From Fimenecus sp045579305 (GTDB lineage Bacteria; Bacillota; Clostridia; Oscillospirales; Acutalibacteraceae), in contig JAZNLY010000056.1 in assembly GCA_045579305.1 (NCBI GenBank), forward strand, positions 34,244 through 98,243: a DNA stretch of 64,000 bases, read 5' to 3'. How positions within the stretch are numbered: position 1 is the first letter of the stretch; each line of letters opens with the position of its first letter. Both the position numbers and the translations under genes were made by a program. Of this stretch, positions 33,176 to 43,671 are shown one piece after another. Under the pieces are notes generated by a model. It had not been told where the DNA came from. It saw only the letters and a list, made by a program, of their open reading frames with translations, and searched no databases.

Positions 33176-34436
33176 CATCATTCACCCTTTTTATATCCGC
33201 ACCCAATAGACCAAGTACTTTTTCCGGTTCCTCATATCCTCTGTCGATATGGTGAATTTCGGATATTTCCGTTATTCCGTTGGCACATAAGCCAGCAAGA
33301 ATCATAGCAGAGCCACCACGCAAATCAGTAGCTTTAACATTGGCACCATTAAGGGATTTCACGCCTTCTACAACTGCCATTCTTCCCTCGGCACTGATTT
33401 TTGCACCGAATCGTAAAAGCTCGCCGATATGCTTGAACCGACTTTCAAATATATTTTCTATAAAGACACTGGTACCCTCAGCAATAGTTGTCAGAGCCAT
33501 CATCTGTGCCTGAACATCTGTGGGAAATCCCGGATGTGGCATTGTACGAATCATTCTTATTCTTTTAAGATGTGAGGGAGATTCTATTGAGACATTTCTT
33601 CCATTCACATTTATCTTACATCCTGATTCCCGCAAAGGTTGGATAATCGGTCCTATATGTGATGGAACTATATCCTTAAGACATATTTTTCCACCTGTCA
33701 TAGCAGCAGCTATCATATAGGTGGACGCTACTATTCTGTCAGGAATCACTGTATGTTCAACACCATTTAATGAAGTTACACCTTCTATGGTTATTGTACT
33801 GTCACCTGCACCGTGAATTTTTGCTCCACAAGCGTTAAGAAAACTTGCCATATCCCTTATTTCCGGCTCACGTGCAGCATTTGAAATTATGGTAACTCCT
33901 TTGGCAAGAGTTGCTGTAAGAATTATATTTTCCGTAGCACCAACACTTGGAAAAGAAAGGATTATCCTTGTACCGATAAGACCCTTTTCCTTTGCAGAAC
34001 AATCAATCAAACCGTTTTCTGTTGTAACTTTTGCACTGAATTGTTCCATAGCGGAAAGATGCAAATCAATTGGTCTGAGTCCTATTTCGCAACCACCTGG
34101 TGCAGACAGAACTGCTCTGCCCATTCGTCCCATTATTCCACCGAGAAACACAATGGAAGAGCGCATTTCCCTCATGAGATTATCGGGAACATCAAATCTT
34201 TCTACATTGGTTGAATTCACAGTTATAGTGTGCCCCTCACGAGTCACAACACAACCGAGATATTGTAAAATTTTAACTGTTGCATCCACATCAGAAAGAT
34301 ATGGACAATTATGTATAACAGAAATTCCGTTGACCAGCAGAGTTGATACCAGAATTGGCAAAACACTGTTTTTTGCACCCTGAACTGAAATTTCTCCACT
34401 GAGTTTATTTCCGCCTCTGACAATTATCTTATTCAA
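33156..34436 (-). CDS. murA: UDP-N-acetylglucosamine 1-carboxyvinyltransferase
   Basis: First committed step of peptidoglycan synthesis, transferring enolpyruvate to UDP-GlcNAc. The catalytic Cys is present in APGGCEIGLRPID, so fosfomycin sensitivity at this residue is expected. HPGFPTDVQAQMMAL is the conserved loop. The TTG at 34436 gives the family start NKIIVRGGNKLSG; a GTG three codons upstream is too close to AAAGGG. Length is 426. It lies between murG and ftsQ, a place often held by murB or murC in other bacteria. Confidence 0.96.
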   Translation of the reverse strand: MNKIIVRGGNKLSGEISVQGAKNSVLPILVSTLLVNGISVIHNCPYLSDVDATVKILQYLGCVVTREGHTITVNSTNVERFDVPDNLMREMRSSIVFLGGIMGRMGRAVLSAPGGCEIGLRPIDLHLSAMEQFSAKVTTENGLIDCSAKEKGLIGTRIILSFPSVGATENIILTATLAKGVTIISNAAREPEIRDMASFLNACGAKIHGAGDSTITIEGVTSLNGVEHTVIPDRIVASTYMIAAAMTGGKICLKDIVPSHIGPIIQPLRESGCKINVNGRNVSIESPSHLKRIRMIRTMPHPGFPTDVQAQMMALTTIAEGTSVFIENIFESRFKHIGELLRFGAKISAEGRMAVVEGVKSLNGANVKATDLRGGSAMILAGLCANGITEISEIHHIDRGYEEPEKVLGLLGADIKRVNDDEYSKT

Positions 34437-34513
34437 TTTCCACACGCCCTTTATAATATGACAAAATACTTTGCGTCACATACTATGCAGTTTGTGGGAC
34501 TTTTGCTATTTAA

Positions 34514-35626
34514 TTAAAGAGATATAATTATTTTGCAGATTTCAGAAAGAGCATTTATCTTGGCATTTCTTCCTGCATTTTCAGAAATCTTTGTAAGTTT
34601 TGCCCTGTCATTTTTAAGCTCGAGAATCTTTTGAGCAAGTTGTTTACCATCAAGGTCTTTTTGCTCAATTAGAATTGCACCGTCATTTTTGGCAAGTGCC
34701 ATAGCATTATGAAACTGATGATTTTCTGCAACATTTGGCGACGGAACAAGGATTGACGGCTTTCTGAGTGCTTCAATTTCAGATATAGAACTTGCTCCTG
34801 CCCGGCTTATTACAAGGTCACAAGCAGAAAGACAGATATCCATATTGTCGATATATTCACGAATTTCAATATTTGTTCCCTTGCCATAAGGGATATTTTT
34901 TTCTTTGAGTTTATCTCCCACCCATTTGCCGTATTTACCGGTTGAGTGTAAGAAGCATATATTTTCTTCGCCCTTAAGGATTTCAAGCATTTCAACAACT
35001 GCATTATTAATTGCATTTGCACCCAATGAGCCACCCATTGAAAGGACGAGCATATCATTATTCTGTAAGCCAAGTGCAGCACGAGAAAAATCTCGGTCAG
35101 CTTTTATAATTTCACGTCTTACAGGCAATCCTGTTACAACAGGAGTATTTTTACACTTCATATATTTTCCTGCTTCAACAGATGTAAGCATTACCTTGTC
35201 AACCTTTTTAGCAAGGGCTTTATTTGCCACACCCGGAAAAGCATTTTGCTCATGAATTGCTGTTTTTATACCCATTTTTGCAGCAGTTTTCAGAACAGGA
35301 CCTGTTACATATCCACCAAAGCCAACAACCACATCGGGTCTGAATTCCTTGATAATCTTTTTAGCAACTGAAGATGCCTTTAATGTAAGCCATATTGTTT
35401 TTATGTTTTCGATTAAACCTGCAATAGTCTTTTTACGACAGAAGCCGTTCATCTTAACAGTTCTGATTTCAAATCCTGCTTTTGGAACGATTTGTGTTTC
35501 CATTCTACCTTCTGTTCCTACAAAAAGGATTTCGGCTGATGGGTCAAGTCTTCTGATTTCAGTCGCCACGGCAACAGCAGGGTTGATATGTCCCCCTGTT
35601 CCACCTGCAACAAACATCACTCTCAC
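34514..35626 (-). CDS. murG: Lipid II synthase MurG
   Basis: Membrane-associated glycosyltransferase that adds GlcNAc to lipid I, producing lipid II. FVAGGTGGHINPAVAVA, SMGGSLGANAIN and ISRAGASSISEIEALRKPS are the three donor and acceptor motifs. The GTG at 35626 is eight bases after AAGGAG and is preferred among several in-frame GTG/ATG options; it gives 370 residues. It follows ftsW. Confidence 0.97.
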   Translation of the reverse strand: MRVMFVAGGTGGHINPAVAVATEIRRLDPSAEILFVGTEGRMETQIVPKAGFEIRTVKMNGFCRKKTIAGLIENIKTIWLTLKASSVAKKIIKEFRPDVVVGFGGYVTGPVLKTAAKMGIKTAIHEQNAFPGVANKALAKKVDKVMLTSVEAGKYMKCKNTPVVTGLPVRREIIKADRDFSRAALGLQNNDMLVLSMGGSLGANAINNAVVEMLEILKGEENICFLHSTGKYGKWVGDKLKEKNIPYGKGTNIEIREYIDNMDICLSACDLVISRAGASSISEIEALRKPSILVPSPNVAENHQFHNAMALAKNDGAILIEQKDLDGKQLAQKILELKNDRAKLTKISENAGRNAKINALSEICKIIISL

Positions 35627-35659
35627 ACTAATCACTCCTTTTCATAATTTTAATATTTA

Positions 35660-36889
35660 TCAGTCGCGTCGGTTTGCACTTCGAGAAACTGAAAGAACCA
35701 TTCCCATTTCAGCAAGTAAAATAACAAGTGAAGTACCACCTGCCGAGAAGAACGGAAGTGAAATACCTGTATTTGGTAACAAATCACTTACAACACCGAT
35801 GTTGAGGGCTACCTGAATACCAACCTGGAACACAATTCCCATTACAAGTAATGCACTGAAACGGTCCTTTGCACGCATACCGATTTTAATTCCGCGATAT
35901 ATAAGTAATGCAAATAGAATTATAATTGCAGATGCTCCCACAAAACCTAATTCTTCACATACAATTGCAAAAATAAAGTCATTCTGTGGTTCAGAAACAT
36001 AAAGATGTTTCTGTTTTGACTGACCAAGTCCAGTTCCTAAAAATCCACCTGAGCCGATAGCATAAAGTGAATTATTTGTCTGCCAACGAGCACCCATCGG
36101 TGAATAATCCTTATCAAGCCAGGCAACAATTCTTTCACCCGCATATTCCTGAAGGATTTTCGGATTTAATATTAGCACAATTGCTGCCACTACGATAAGA
36201 ACAATTCCTATGGCAAACCATTTTTCCCTGACTTCTCCCAACCAGAGCATTGTTATTCCGAGTGCCAACATAAGTATTGTACCTGAGACGTGATGTTCAA
36301 GGTAAACAAGACCTGCAAAAACGAGAATTATTCCACCTAAGCCTATAACTGTTGTAAACGACTTATTAATAACGTATTTGCCACCTGTCATCTCATCAAT
36401 TCTTTTACAAATTCCCATTTCACTGGGTACCTTGCCTGTTATATCCTTATGATATCTTTCCAGAAGAAGGGCAAGAATCATAATAAGAGCAATTTTTGCA
36501 ATTTCTGATGGTTGGAATGTTGTGAATCCAAGATTAATCCATCTTTTAAAGCCCGGTTTGTACTCGGGTAAAAAAAGTACTAACAAAAGGCAACCCAGTG
36601 ACACAGCAGCCACAAGAAGTGTTATAAGACGGAAATATTCGTATCTGATTTTTGATATAAAGAGCATTGCCACAAAGCCTATTACTGCAAATATCAATTG
36701 TCGTGTAAAAATCTGTGTACTGCTTCCTCTGTTGTAGTAACTATAAGTGTAGCTTGCAGAAAACAGCATTATAAGACCGATTGTTACAATTGACATAAGT
36801 ATTATGAAAAACGGAATATCAATTGAACCCTTTGTAAACAACGAGTTCATAAGAGAACTTTTCTTTTTTGCATTTTGTCTTGTTGCCAT
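35660..36889 (-). CDS. ftsW: SEDS peptidoglycan polymerase, FtsW type
   Basis: Polymerises lipid II glycan strands with its cognate transpeptidase. The 409-residue protein has about ten membrane helices. Motifs include FQPSEIAKIALI, FIFAIVCEELGFVGA and the C-terminal PFFSAGGTSLVILLAEMGMV. Position in the division cluster points to FtsW. In spore formers SpoVE is a close paralogue in the same genomic place, so that name is also possible. Confidence 0.93.
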   Translation of the reverse strand: MATRQNAKKKSSLMNSLFTKGSIDIPFFIILMSIVTIGLIMLFSASYTYSYYNRGSSTQIFTRQLIFAVIGFVAMLFISKIRYEYFRLITLLVAAVSLGCLLLVLFLPEYKPGFKRWINLGFTTFQPSEIAKIALIMILALLLERYHKDITGKVPSEMGICKRIDEMTGGKYVINKSFTTVIGLGGIILVFAGLVYLEHHVSGTILMLALGITMLWLGEVREKWFAIGIVLIVVAAIVLILNPKILQEYAGERIVAWLDKDYSPMGARWQTNNSLYAIGSGGFLGTGLGQSKQKHLYVSEPQNDFIFAIVCEELGFVGASAIIILFALLIYRGIKIGMRAKDRFSALLVMGIVFQVGIQVALNIGVVSDLLPNTGISLPFFSAGGTSLVILLAEMGMVLSVSRSANRRD

Positions 36890-36922
36890 TTTCTCACCAC
36901 CTGTTTATAAAATTATCTGTGA

Positions 36923-37954
36923 TTATTTATTAATTATTCCATACCAGTAAAGTGCAAGACCAATTGCACAGCCTATCATATTTACAAGGCTGAATACTGT
37001 TACAATTTTACGTTCTTTCCAGCCACACATCTCAAAGTGATGGTGAATTGGAGCCATTTTGAAAATTCTTTTTCCGTGTGTAACTTTGAAATATCCTATC
37101 TGAATAACGTCTGAAAGTGCTTCAATAACATAGATTATACCGAAAAGCACAAGAATTATCGGACAATCAATAGCAAATGCAAGTGCTACAACCATACCAC
37201 CAAGGAACATTGAGCCTGTGTCACCCATCATAACCTTTGATGGATAGTAGTTCCAGATAAGGTAACCTAAGCATCCGCCTGCAAGGCCTGCTGCTAAAAT
37301 ACTTATTCCGAAGAATTTTGTCATAAGAGCTGCGATGCAGAATGAAATTGCTGTAACAGATGTTACACTTGCGCAAAGTCCGTCAACACCATCAGTGAAG
37401 TTAACTGCATTTACTGCGCCATAGATTACACATATTCCGAAAATCCAGAAGAACCATTTAAGGTCAACTGCGCCCACAAAAGGAATCTGAATGAATGTAA
37501 GTCCGTTTGCGTAAAGAGCCACAAGGTAAGCAACAATTATAATTACCTGTGGAATTGTTTTCTGAATTTCAGTAAGACCAAGATTTCTCTTTTTTACAAC
37601 CTTGATATAGTCATCAGCAAAGCCTACAAGTCCAAGACCGATTGAAAGAATCACACCGGCAACAAGTTTTACCTTTAACTGGTCAGGCATTATATGTTCA
37701 CTTGCGAAAAGGTTGCCACCCATAAGATGGTCAGTTACAAGAACGCAAGCAACAGAAACAATTGTACTTACAATAAACATTATACCGCCCATAACAGGTG
37801 TACCCTGTTTTGACTTATGCCATGCAGGACCTATATCAAGAATAGTCTGGCCAAATTTTAACTTCCGAAGCCATGGAATAAGCACAAATCCTGATAAAAA
37901 TGCGATAATAAAGCTTAAAACTGCCGTTGCACCTAATGCTACATAAATATTCAT
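36923..37954 (-). CDS. mraY: Phospho-N-acetylmuramoyl-pentapeptide transferase
   Basis: Makes lipid I by moving phospho-MurNAc-pentapeptide to undecaprenyl phosphate. It is a ten-helix membrane protein of 343 residues from the ATG at 37954. Catalytic motifs are GFADDYIKV, NAVNFTDGVDGL and APIHHHFEMCGW. An upstream in-frame GTG is rejected because of the AAGGAG spacing. It lies directly between murF and ftsW; the murD gene common at this place is missing. Confidence 0.98.
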   Translation of the reverse strand: MNIYVALGATAVLSFIIAFLSGFVLIPWLRKLKFGQTILDIGPAWHKSKQGTPVMGGIMFIVSTIVSVACVLVTDHLMGGNLFASEHIMPDQLKVKLVAGVILSIGLGLVGFADDYIKVVKKRNLGLTEIQKTIPQVIIIVAYLVALYANGLTFIQIPFVGAVDLKWFFWIFGICVIYGAVNAVNFTDGVDGLCASVTSVTAISFCIAALMTKFFGISILAAGLAGGCLGYLIWNYYPSKVMMGDTGSMFLGGMVVALAFAIDCPIILVLFGIIYVIEALSDVIQIGYFKVTHGKRIFKMAPIHHHFEMCGWKERKIVTVFSLVNMIGCAIGLALYWYGIINK

Positions 37955-37966
37955 AACCACAACTCC

Positions 37967-39328
37967 TTATTTAACTTCCCACTGTTCGTATAATTTTTCA
38001 AAAACTTCTTCAAGTTTCATCCCACGACTTGCTTTGAATAAAAGTGTGTCGCCATTTTTTATTTCACTTAAAAGAGACTTAGTAAGTTCAGTTTTATCTG
38101 TAAAAGAGAAAACCTGTGTCATTCCTTCGTCTCTTGCAGTATCTGCCATAAATTCTGACTGTTTTCCGTATGTATAAAGCGCATCAATTTTACATTCAGC
38201 GGCATATTTACCCACATTTCTGTGTGCAGTTTCACTGTAACTACCAAGTTCAAGCATATCACCTAAAACTGCAATCTTTCTGCCCTTTGCAATTTTACAA
38301 AGTGAGTTAAGACCTGCCTTCTGTGAATCGGGACTTGCGTTGTAACAGTCTTCGATAACTGTTATTCCGTTTATCTCTTTGATTCTCTGACGCATACCTG
38401 ATGGCACATAATTCTTAAGACCTTGGGCAATATTCTCAGGAGAAACTCCATATTCAAGACCTACGGCAAACGCTGTCAGAGCATCGTAAACATTGTGGAT
38501 ACCAACCGTCGGAATAGTGATTTTCTGTCTTATATCACCTTTCACTGCAACGAACTCCGTTGTAAGTCCGATTTCTTTGATTTCTTCGGCCAAAACATCA
38601 CAATTTTTGTTATCAATACCGAAGAAAACAACTTTATAATCATTTGTTTTAACTGTACTGAGTAAATCATTGTCACCATTGAGAAAAAGTGTTGCACCTT
38701 TTTCAAGTCCATGAAGAATTTCAAGTTTCGCTTGTAAAATGCCTTCTCTGGAGCCTAAATTCTCAATATGGGAAACACCGACATTAGTGATGATAGCACA
38801 ATCAGGTCTTGCACATTTTGTGAGCACTGTAATCTGACCTGCACCATCCATGCCCATTTCAATTACGGCGTTTTTTGTTGTTTCATTAAGTCTGAAAAGT
38901 GTTCTCGGAACACCGATTTCGTTGTTAAGATTTCCTTCTGTTTTAAGGGTTTCACCTTTTTGCTCCATAACACAGGCAACCATCTCCTTTGTTGTGGTTT
39001 TACCAACACTGCCTGTAAGTCCGATTACAGTAAGACCTTCAATTGAGCATCTGTATTCACGTGCAAATTTAAGAAAAGCTTCTTTTGTATCTTCAACATA
39101 AATTACAGGAGCTGAACATTCAACTTTCTTATGACAGACAACTGCACCAACACCTTTTTCTGCCACATCTTTTACAAAATCATGTCCGTCAAAGCGTTCA
39201 CCTTTGATTGCAAAAAAGAGTGTATTTTCGTCCACATCACGACTGTCGATTGACACACGTGTTATTAAATTGTGAGATTCATTTTCAATCCCCAGCATTT
39301 TAGCAATTTCTGTCACTTTTAAGTCCAT
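37967..39328 (-). CDS. murF: UDP-MurNAc-tripeptide--D-Ala-D-Ala ligase
   Basis: Adds D-Ala-D-Ala to the peptide precursor. The Mur ligase ATP motif is GLTGSVGKTTTKEMV (about residues 105-119), followed by NNEIGVPRTLF and the C-terminal VIEDCYNASPDS loop. It has 453 residues, typical. It lies two bases from murE and 12 from mraY. Confidence 0.97.
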   Translation of the reverse strand: MDLKVTEIAKMLGIENESHNLITRVSIDSRDVDENTLFFAIKGERFDGHDFVKDVAEKGVGAVVCHKKVECSAPVIYVEDTKEAFLKFAREYRCSIEGLTVIGLTGSVGKTTTKEMVACVMEQKGETLKTEGNLNNEIGVPRTLFRLNETTKNAVIEMGMDGAGQITVLTKCARPDCAIITNVGVSHIENLGSREGILQAKLEILHGLEKGATLFLNGDNDLLSTVKTNDYKVVFFGIDNKNCDVLAEEIKEIGLTTEFVAVKGDIRQKITIPTVGIHNVYDALTAFAVGLEYGVSPENIAQGLKNYVPSGMRQRIKEINGITVIEDCYNASPDSQKAGLNSLCKIAKGRKIAVLGDMLELGSYSETAHRNVGKYAAECKIDALYTYGKQSEFMADTARDEGMTQVFSFTDKTELTKSLLSEIKNGDTLLFKASRGMKLEEVFEKLYEQWEVK

Positions 39329-39330
39329 TT

Positions 39331-40761
39331 TTATCTCCCGAAATATTCGTTTATTATTTCTCTTTCATCAAAGGGAATTTTATTTTCCCCTATCACCTGA
39401 TATGTTTCGTGTCCTTTACCTGCTAGGAGAACGATATCCCCTTTTTTTGCTTTTTTCAATGCAAATTCGATTGCCTGACGACGATTTTCAATTACAGCGA
39501 TACGGGCTTTTGACTTTTCCATACCACATAGAATATCGTTAATTATAAGCAAAGGATTTTCTGTACGTGGATTATCACTTGTGACAACGGCATAATTTGC
39601 CAATTCACCTGCAATTTTCCCCATCTCGGCACGTTTTGATTTATCTCTGTCACCACCACAACCGAAAACAAGAATTATTCTTCCCGTTGTGATTTCCCGA
39701 AGAGAAGAAAGTATATTCTCCAGTCCGTCAGGAGTGTGAGCATAGTCTATCATCACAGTATAATTCCCGGGTATTTTTACAATTTCTGCCCTGCCCTTTA
39801 CAGGATTCAGGTTAGAAATTGTCGATGCTATTTTTTCTATCCCGAAACCGAGAGTAAGTAAAATGCTTATCGCACACAATGTATTATAAACTGTAAATCT
39901 ACCATACAAATTCGACTGAATCCGACTTATACAATCAAGTCCGACAAATTCATAACGTATTCCATTTTCATTACAAACAACATTTTTTGCAGTGTAATCT
40001 GCCCTGTCGTAAAGAGCAGAATATGTAATTTTTTTACAGCTTATTCTGTCTATATTCTTCTGAATCAGTTCGTCATCAATATTGACACAAGCAAATTCCG
40101 AGTTATTGAAAAGCTCAAGTTTTGCATTTATGTAATTCTCCATACACCCATGATAATCAAGGTGTTCAGGAGTTATATTTGTAATCGCCGATGCACAGAA
40201 ATTGATGCCGTAAACACGTTTTTGACTCAGGGCTTGTGAAGAAACCTCCATAACACAATAGTCACAACCTGATTTCACCATTTCACTCAATAGCCTGTGT
40301 AATTCCATTGGCTCAGGCGTTGTAAGAACAGATTCTGATTGATTAGACTCCCAGCAATTTTTTACAGTACCAATTATACCACATTTAATTCCCATGGAAT
40401 TGAGAATATCCTTGATAAAAAAGCTTGTGGAAGTTTTACCGTTTGTTCCCGTTACACCGATTATCTTTAATTTTTCTGACGGATTACCATAAAAATTTGA
40501 TGCAATAACAGCCAGTGCTTTTCTTGTATCTTCAACTATTATTTGTTGAGAAATACCAAGATTTCTGTCTGTAACTACTGCAACAGCACCATTTTCAATA
40601 GCCTTCATTGCAAGCGAATGACCATCACATCGATTACCATTCACACAGATAAACAGTGAATTTTCTAAATTTTCATTATCCTTATCCGTTACTCTTTCAA
40701 CTTCCCTTTCTTCATAAACATCCTGCGTTTTCACACCTTTAAGCAGTGAAGAAAGTTTCAT
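39331..40761 (-). CDS. murE: UDP-MurNAc-dipeptide--diamino acid ligase
   Basis: Adds the third amino acid to the stem peptide. The ATP motif is GVTGTNGKTSTSFF. The substrate-selecting motif reads SDNPRTENP; the DNPR form is the one found in meso-diaminopimelate ligases, so DAP-type peptidoglycan is expected. The 476-residue length is normal. It sits between the penicillin-binding protein and murF. Confidence 0.97.
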   Translation of the reverse strand: MKLSSLLKGVKTQDVYEEREVERVTDKDNENLENSLFICVNGNRCDGHSLAMKAIENGAVAVVTDRNLGISQQIIVEDTRKALAVIASNFYGNPSEKLKIIGVTGTNGKTSTSFFIKDILNSMGIKCGIIGTVKNCWESNQSESVLTTPEPMELHRLLSEMVKSGCDYCVMEVSSQALSQKRVYGINFCASAITNITPEHLDYHGCMENYINAKLELFNNSEFACVNIDDELIQKNIDRISCKKITYSALYDRADYTAKNVVCNENGIRYEFVGLDCISRIQSNLYGRFTVYNTLCAISILLTLGFGIEKIASTISNLNPVKGRAEIVKIPGNYTVMIDYAHTPDGLENILSSLREITTGRIILVFGCGGDRDKSKRAEMGKIAGELANYAVVTSDNPRTENPLLIINDILCGMEKSKARIAVIENRRQAIEFALKKAKKGDIVLLAGKGHETYQVIGENKIPFDEREIINEYFGR

Positions 40762-40793
40762 TGTTTTACCTCTATTAAATTATTCTTTTTTAT

Positions 40794-43019
40794 TTAGTCT
40801 GAAATTATTTCACTTGAACGGAAATAAACGGTAATAACTGAGCCGACCTCTAATTCTGAATTCTTCGGTGCACTCTGTTTATAAGACAACATCTTGTTTG
40901 CACCCTGTGTTGCACCTGCAATCTTGATGTTAAAACCAGCATTTACAGCAATTTTATTTGCTTCGGTAATTGTAAGACCTGCAAGGTCAGGCACAATTGC
41001 TTTCTGTCTTTCTGCGTTTTCCTCTGTATAGACAACAATCACGCCGCCCTTAGGCATTGTCTGATTAGATGTTGGCATCTGTGAAATTACTGTTTTACCT
41101 TCACCTACGATTTTAACTGTGAAACCGTTTGCAAGTGCTTTCACATCAGTCGTTGCTTTACCGATAAGATTAGGAGCAGTAACTGTTTTATCGTCAAATT
41201 CCTTGTCGTTATATTCCGGGTCAACATTGAGATATGCAAGAATATTTTCAAAAATTCTACCTGCAACAGGAGCAGCTCCCGAACCACCTGTTGAATAATA
41301 CTGTGGTTCGTCAAGAGCAATAAGCACTGCTATCTGTGGGTTATTAGCCGGCGCAAAGCCCGCAAATGACGCGATATTCTGGTCTTTTGCATTAGCACCG
41401 ATTTTTTCACTTGTACCGGTTTTACCTGCAATATGATAACCTGCCACATAAGCATTTTTAGCTGTACCCCAAATACACACTTCTTCCATTGCTGCAGTCA
41501 TTATATCCGCTGTCTTTTCAGAAATAACCTGTCTTTTTACAACCGGCTTAGTTTCTGAAACAATGTTTCCATCTTCATCAAGGATTTTGGAAACAACATA
41601 TGGCGTCATGAGCTTACCACCATTGCCCAACGAAGCAACAGCAGTAATCATCTGGATTGGTGTTACCTGGAATGTCTGTCCGAATGATGCAGAAGAAAGT
41701 TCTGCGATACCCATTCTGTCTAATTCGTAATATGATTTTCCTGCAACAGGCTTTGCTTCTGATGGCAAATCGATTCCTGTTACATCTGTGAATCCAAATG
41801 CTTCAAAATACTTGAAGAAAGTTTCTTTTCCCATTCTCTGTCCCATTGTGATAAAGAATGTGTTACAGGAGTTAGGTAATGCGTGTAAAACCGTCTGTGT
41901 CCCATGGGCTTTATGATTGAAACAATTCTGATAGTAGTTTGCAACCTTGATTGAACCTGTGCAGTGATATGTTGAATCGGGAGTTATTATGCCTTCTTCA
42001 AGTGCTGCTGCAGCAACAAAGAGTTTATAAACTGAACCGGGCTCGTATGTATCTGTTATTGTTCTGTTTCTCCACTGTGAGTAGAGCGCATTTGTCTCTG
42101 CCTGAGCTTTTTCTTTATCATCCTCTATGGCTGCAATCTCTTTAAGAACAGCATCGGAATGAATTTCGTATGGAGTATTAAGATTATAGTCAGGCATTGT
42201 TGACATGCCGAGAATCGCACCCGTCTTGACATCCATTACGATACCATATGCATATTTTGACTGGGTTTCAGCAATTGCCTGGAATAGCTGCTGCTCAAGA
42301 TAGTACTGAATTACTTCGTCAAGAGTAAGCACAAGGCTGTAGCCCTGTTTTGCATCAAACGTTGTTTCATAATCGTTCGGCATATCACCGGCAAGAGCAT
42401 TTTTTGCAGTGATTATTCTTCCCGCCTCACCTGTAAGCTCATTATTATACTTAAGTTCAAGTCCTGAACGACCGATATCTTCTGAGCCTGTGAATCCAAC
42501 AATTGTTGATGCAAATGAACCAAGTGGATAATATCTCTTTGTGTCAGGGTCGATACCAACAATTGTACCTAATTTCTGGTCCTTGTGAGCTTCAAGATAT
42601 TCCTGAAGTTCTTTCTTCTTGTTGTTATCAATTTTACCTATGATTTTTTCATAACCACTCTGTTCACGATTAACTTTTTTTGCAACAGTTTCTTCATCAA
42701 GTTCAAAAATGTTGACAAAACCATCGACGAGCAAATTCTTTTGTTCATCGGTGGTTATTTTTGACGGATTTATATAAACCAACCAGGCTGAAGCACTCTG
42801 TGCAATTACCTTCATATTGGAATCATAAATTGTACCTCTGTTCGCAGCGATAACAGTATCACTCAACTGATTTCTCTCTGCTTTAAGACGATATTCCTCT
42901 CCTTTGATAATCTGAATCCAGAAAAGATTTCCGATTATAACAAGCAATGCGACACAAAAGATAAGAAATGCATTAAGAGAGCGATTCCCCATTTCTTTTG
43001 TAGGCTTTTTATTCTTCAT
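40794..43019 (-). CDS. Class B penicillin-binding protein with two PASTA domains (PBP2B/SpoVD type)
   Basis: Septal or spore transpeptidase that crosslinks wall peptides. One membrane helix (about 17-38) is followed by the dimerisation domain and the transpeptidase domain with SVYK (about Ser329), SCN (about 384) and KTGTSEK (about 533). Two C-terminal PASTA repeats follow (APNLIGKATTDVKAL and VPDLAGLTITEANKIA). Two PASTA units resemble PBP2B of Bacillus; SpoVD has one. The ATG at 43019 is ten bases after AAGGAG; an upstream GTG is too close. It has 741 residues. Confidence 0.95.
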   Translation of the reverse strand: MKNKKPTKEMGNRSLNAFLIFCVALLVIIGNLFWIQIIKGEEYRLKAERNQLSDTVIAANRGTIYDSNMKVIAQSASAWLVYINPSKITTDEQKNLLVDGFVNIFELDEETVAKKVNREQSGYEKIIGKIDNNKKKELQEYLEAHKDQKLGTIVGIDPDTKRYYPLGSFASTIVGFTGSEDIGRSGLELKYNNELTGEAGRIITAKNALAGDMPNDYETTFDAKQGYSLVLTLDEVIQYYLEQQLFQAIAETQSKYAYGIVMDVKTGAILGMSTMPDYNLNTPYEIHSDAVLKEIAAIEDDKEKAQAETNALYSQWRNRTITDTYEPGSVYKLFVAAAALEEGIITPDSTYHCTGSIKVANYYQNCFNHKAHGTQTVLHALPNSCNTFFITMGQRMGKETFFKYFEAFGFTDVTGIDLPSEAKPVAGKSYYELDRMGIAELSSASFGQTFQVTPIQMITAVASLGNGGKLMTPYVVSKILDEDGNIVSETKPVVKRQVISEKTADIMTAAMEEVCIWGTAKNAYVAGYHIAGKTGTSEKIGANAKDQNIASFAGFAPANNPQIAVLIALDEPQYYSTGGSGAAPVAGRIFENILAYLNVDPEYNDKEFDDKTVTAPNLIGKATTDVKALANGFTVKIVGEGKTVISQMPTSNQTMPKGGVIVVYTEENAERQKAIVPDLAGLTITEANKIAVNAGFNIKIAGATQGANKMLSYKQSAPKNSELEVGSVITVYFRSSEIISD

Positions 43020-43122
43020 TTCCGTCACACTCCTTGTTCAAGAATTAGTTTTTAATAAAAACAACGAGAGTTAATGGCATTTTGCCAAAACTCTCCTCTG
43101 TTTCAATATAAATATATTATGC

Positions 43123-43659
43123 TTACTTTTCATTTATTACCTGTGGAAGCTCTGTGTTTTTGCCGTTTGCCTTTGCAACATAATCAGCTTCTGACAAATC
43201 AACATAAACAACCTGATGGTCCTCCACCTTAACCATGCCGAGCTCGTTAACTGCATAATCTTCCACATTATTAATAGACATTATTGCATTCAATTCGTTA
43301 TTAATTCTTATTGATTCACTTTTTGCCAATTCCATCTGGTTTTCAACAGAATTAATTTCACGATTGATTTCATCAAGCTGAATTCGACTGAAAATAGCCA
43401 ATGCCATAAACAACAAAATAGTAATTGATATAGCCATAACCTTGAATGTTTGCTTTGTGTTGACAGCTGTTTGCTGACGAACCTGAGCTGCAGTTCTTCT
43501 TGTTCTCTGAATAAGTGTGAGGTTCGGCTTTTTCTGTGGTTCAGGTCTGATTTTTGGAGCCGCAGAACTATTGTAAGCGGCTGTTCTCGGGTTCCTGTTG
43601 TAAGTATTATATGTATTGTATGCCGTTCTATTGTATGTGCTTCTGTTCTGCTGAGCCAT
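43123..43659 (-). CDS. ftsL: FtsL-like division protein with a Tyr/Asn-rich N-terminus
   Basis: A 178-residue bitopic protein at the ftsL position between rsmH and the PBP gene. One membrane helix (about 73-95) is followed by a coiled coil (about 97-130; DEINREINSVENQMELAKSE), as in FtsL. The cytoplasmic N-terminus is unusual: about 70 residues with repeated Tyr-Asn and Asn-Thr units (NRTAYNTYNTYNRNPRTAAY). FtsL sequences diverge widely, so the call rests mainly on place and topology. Confidence 0.85.
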   Translation of the reverse strand: MAQQNRSTYNRTAYNTYNTYNRNPRTAAYNSSAAPKIRPEPQKKPNLTLIQRTRRTAAQVRQQTAVNTKQTFKVMAISITILLFMALAIFSRIQLDEINREINSVENQMELAKSESIRINNELNAIMSINNVEDYAVNELGMVKVEDHQVVYVDLSEADYVAKANGKNTELPQVINEK

Positions 43660-43671
43660 ATCTCTCTTCCT

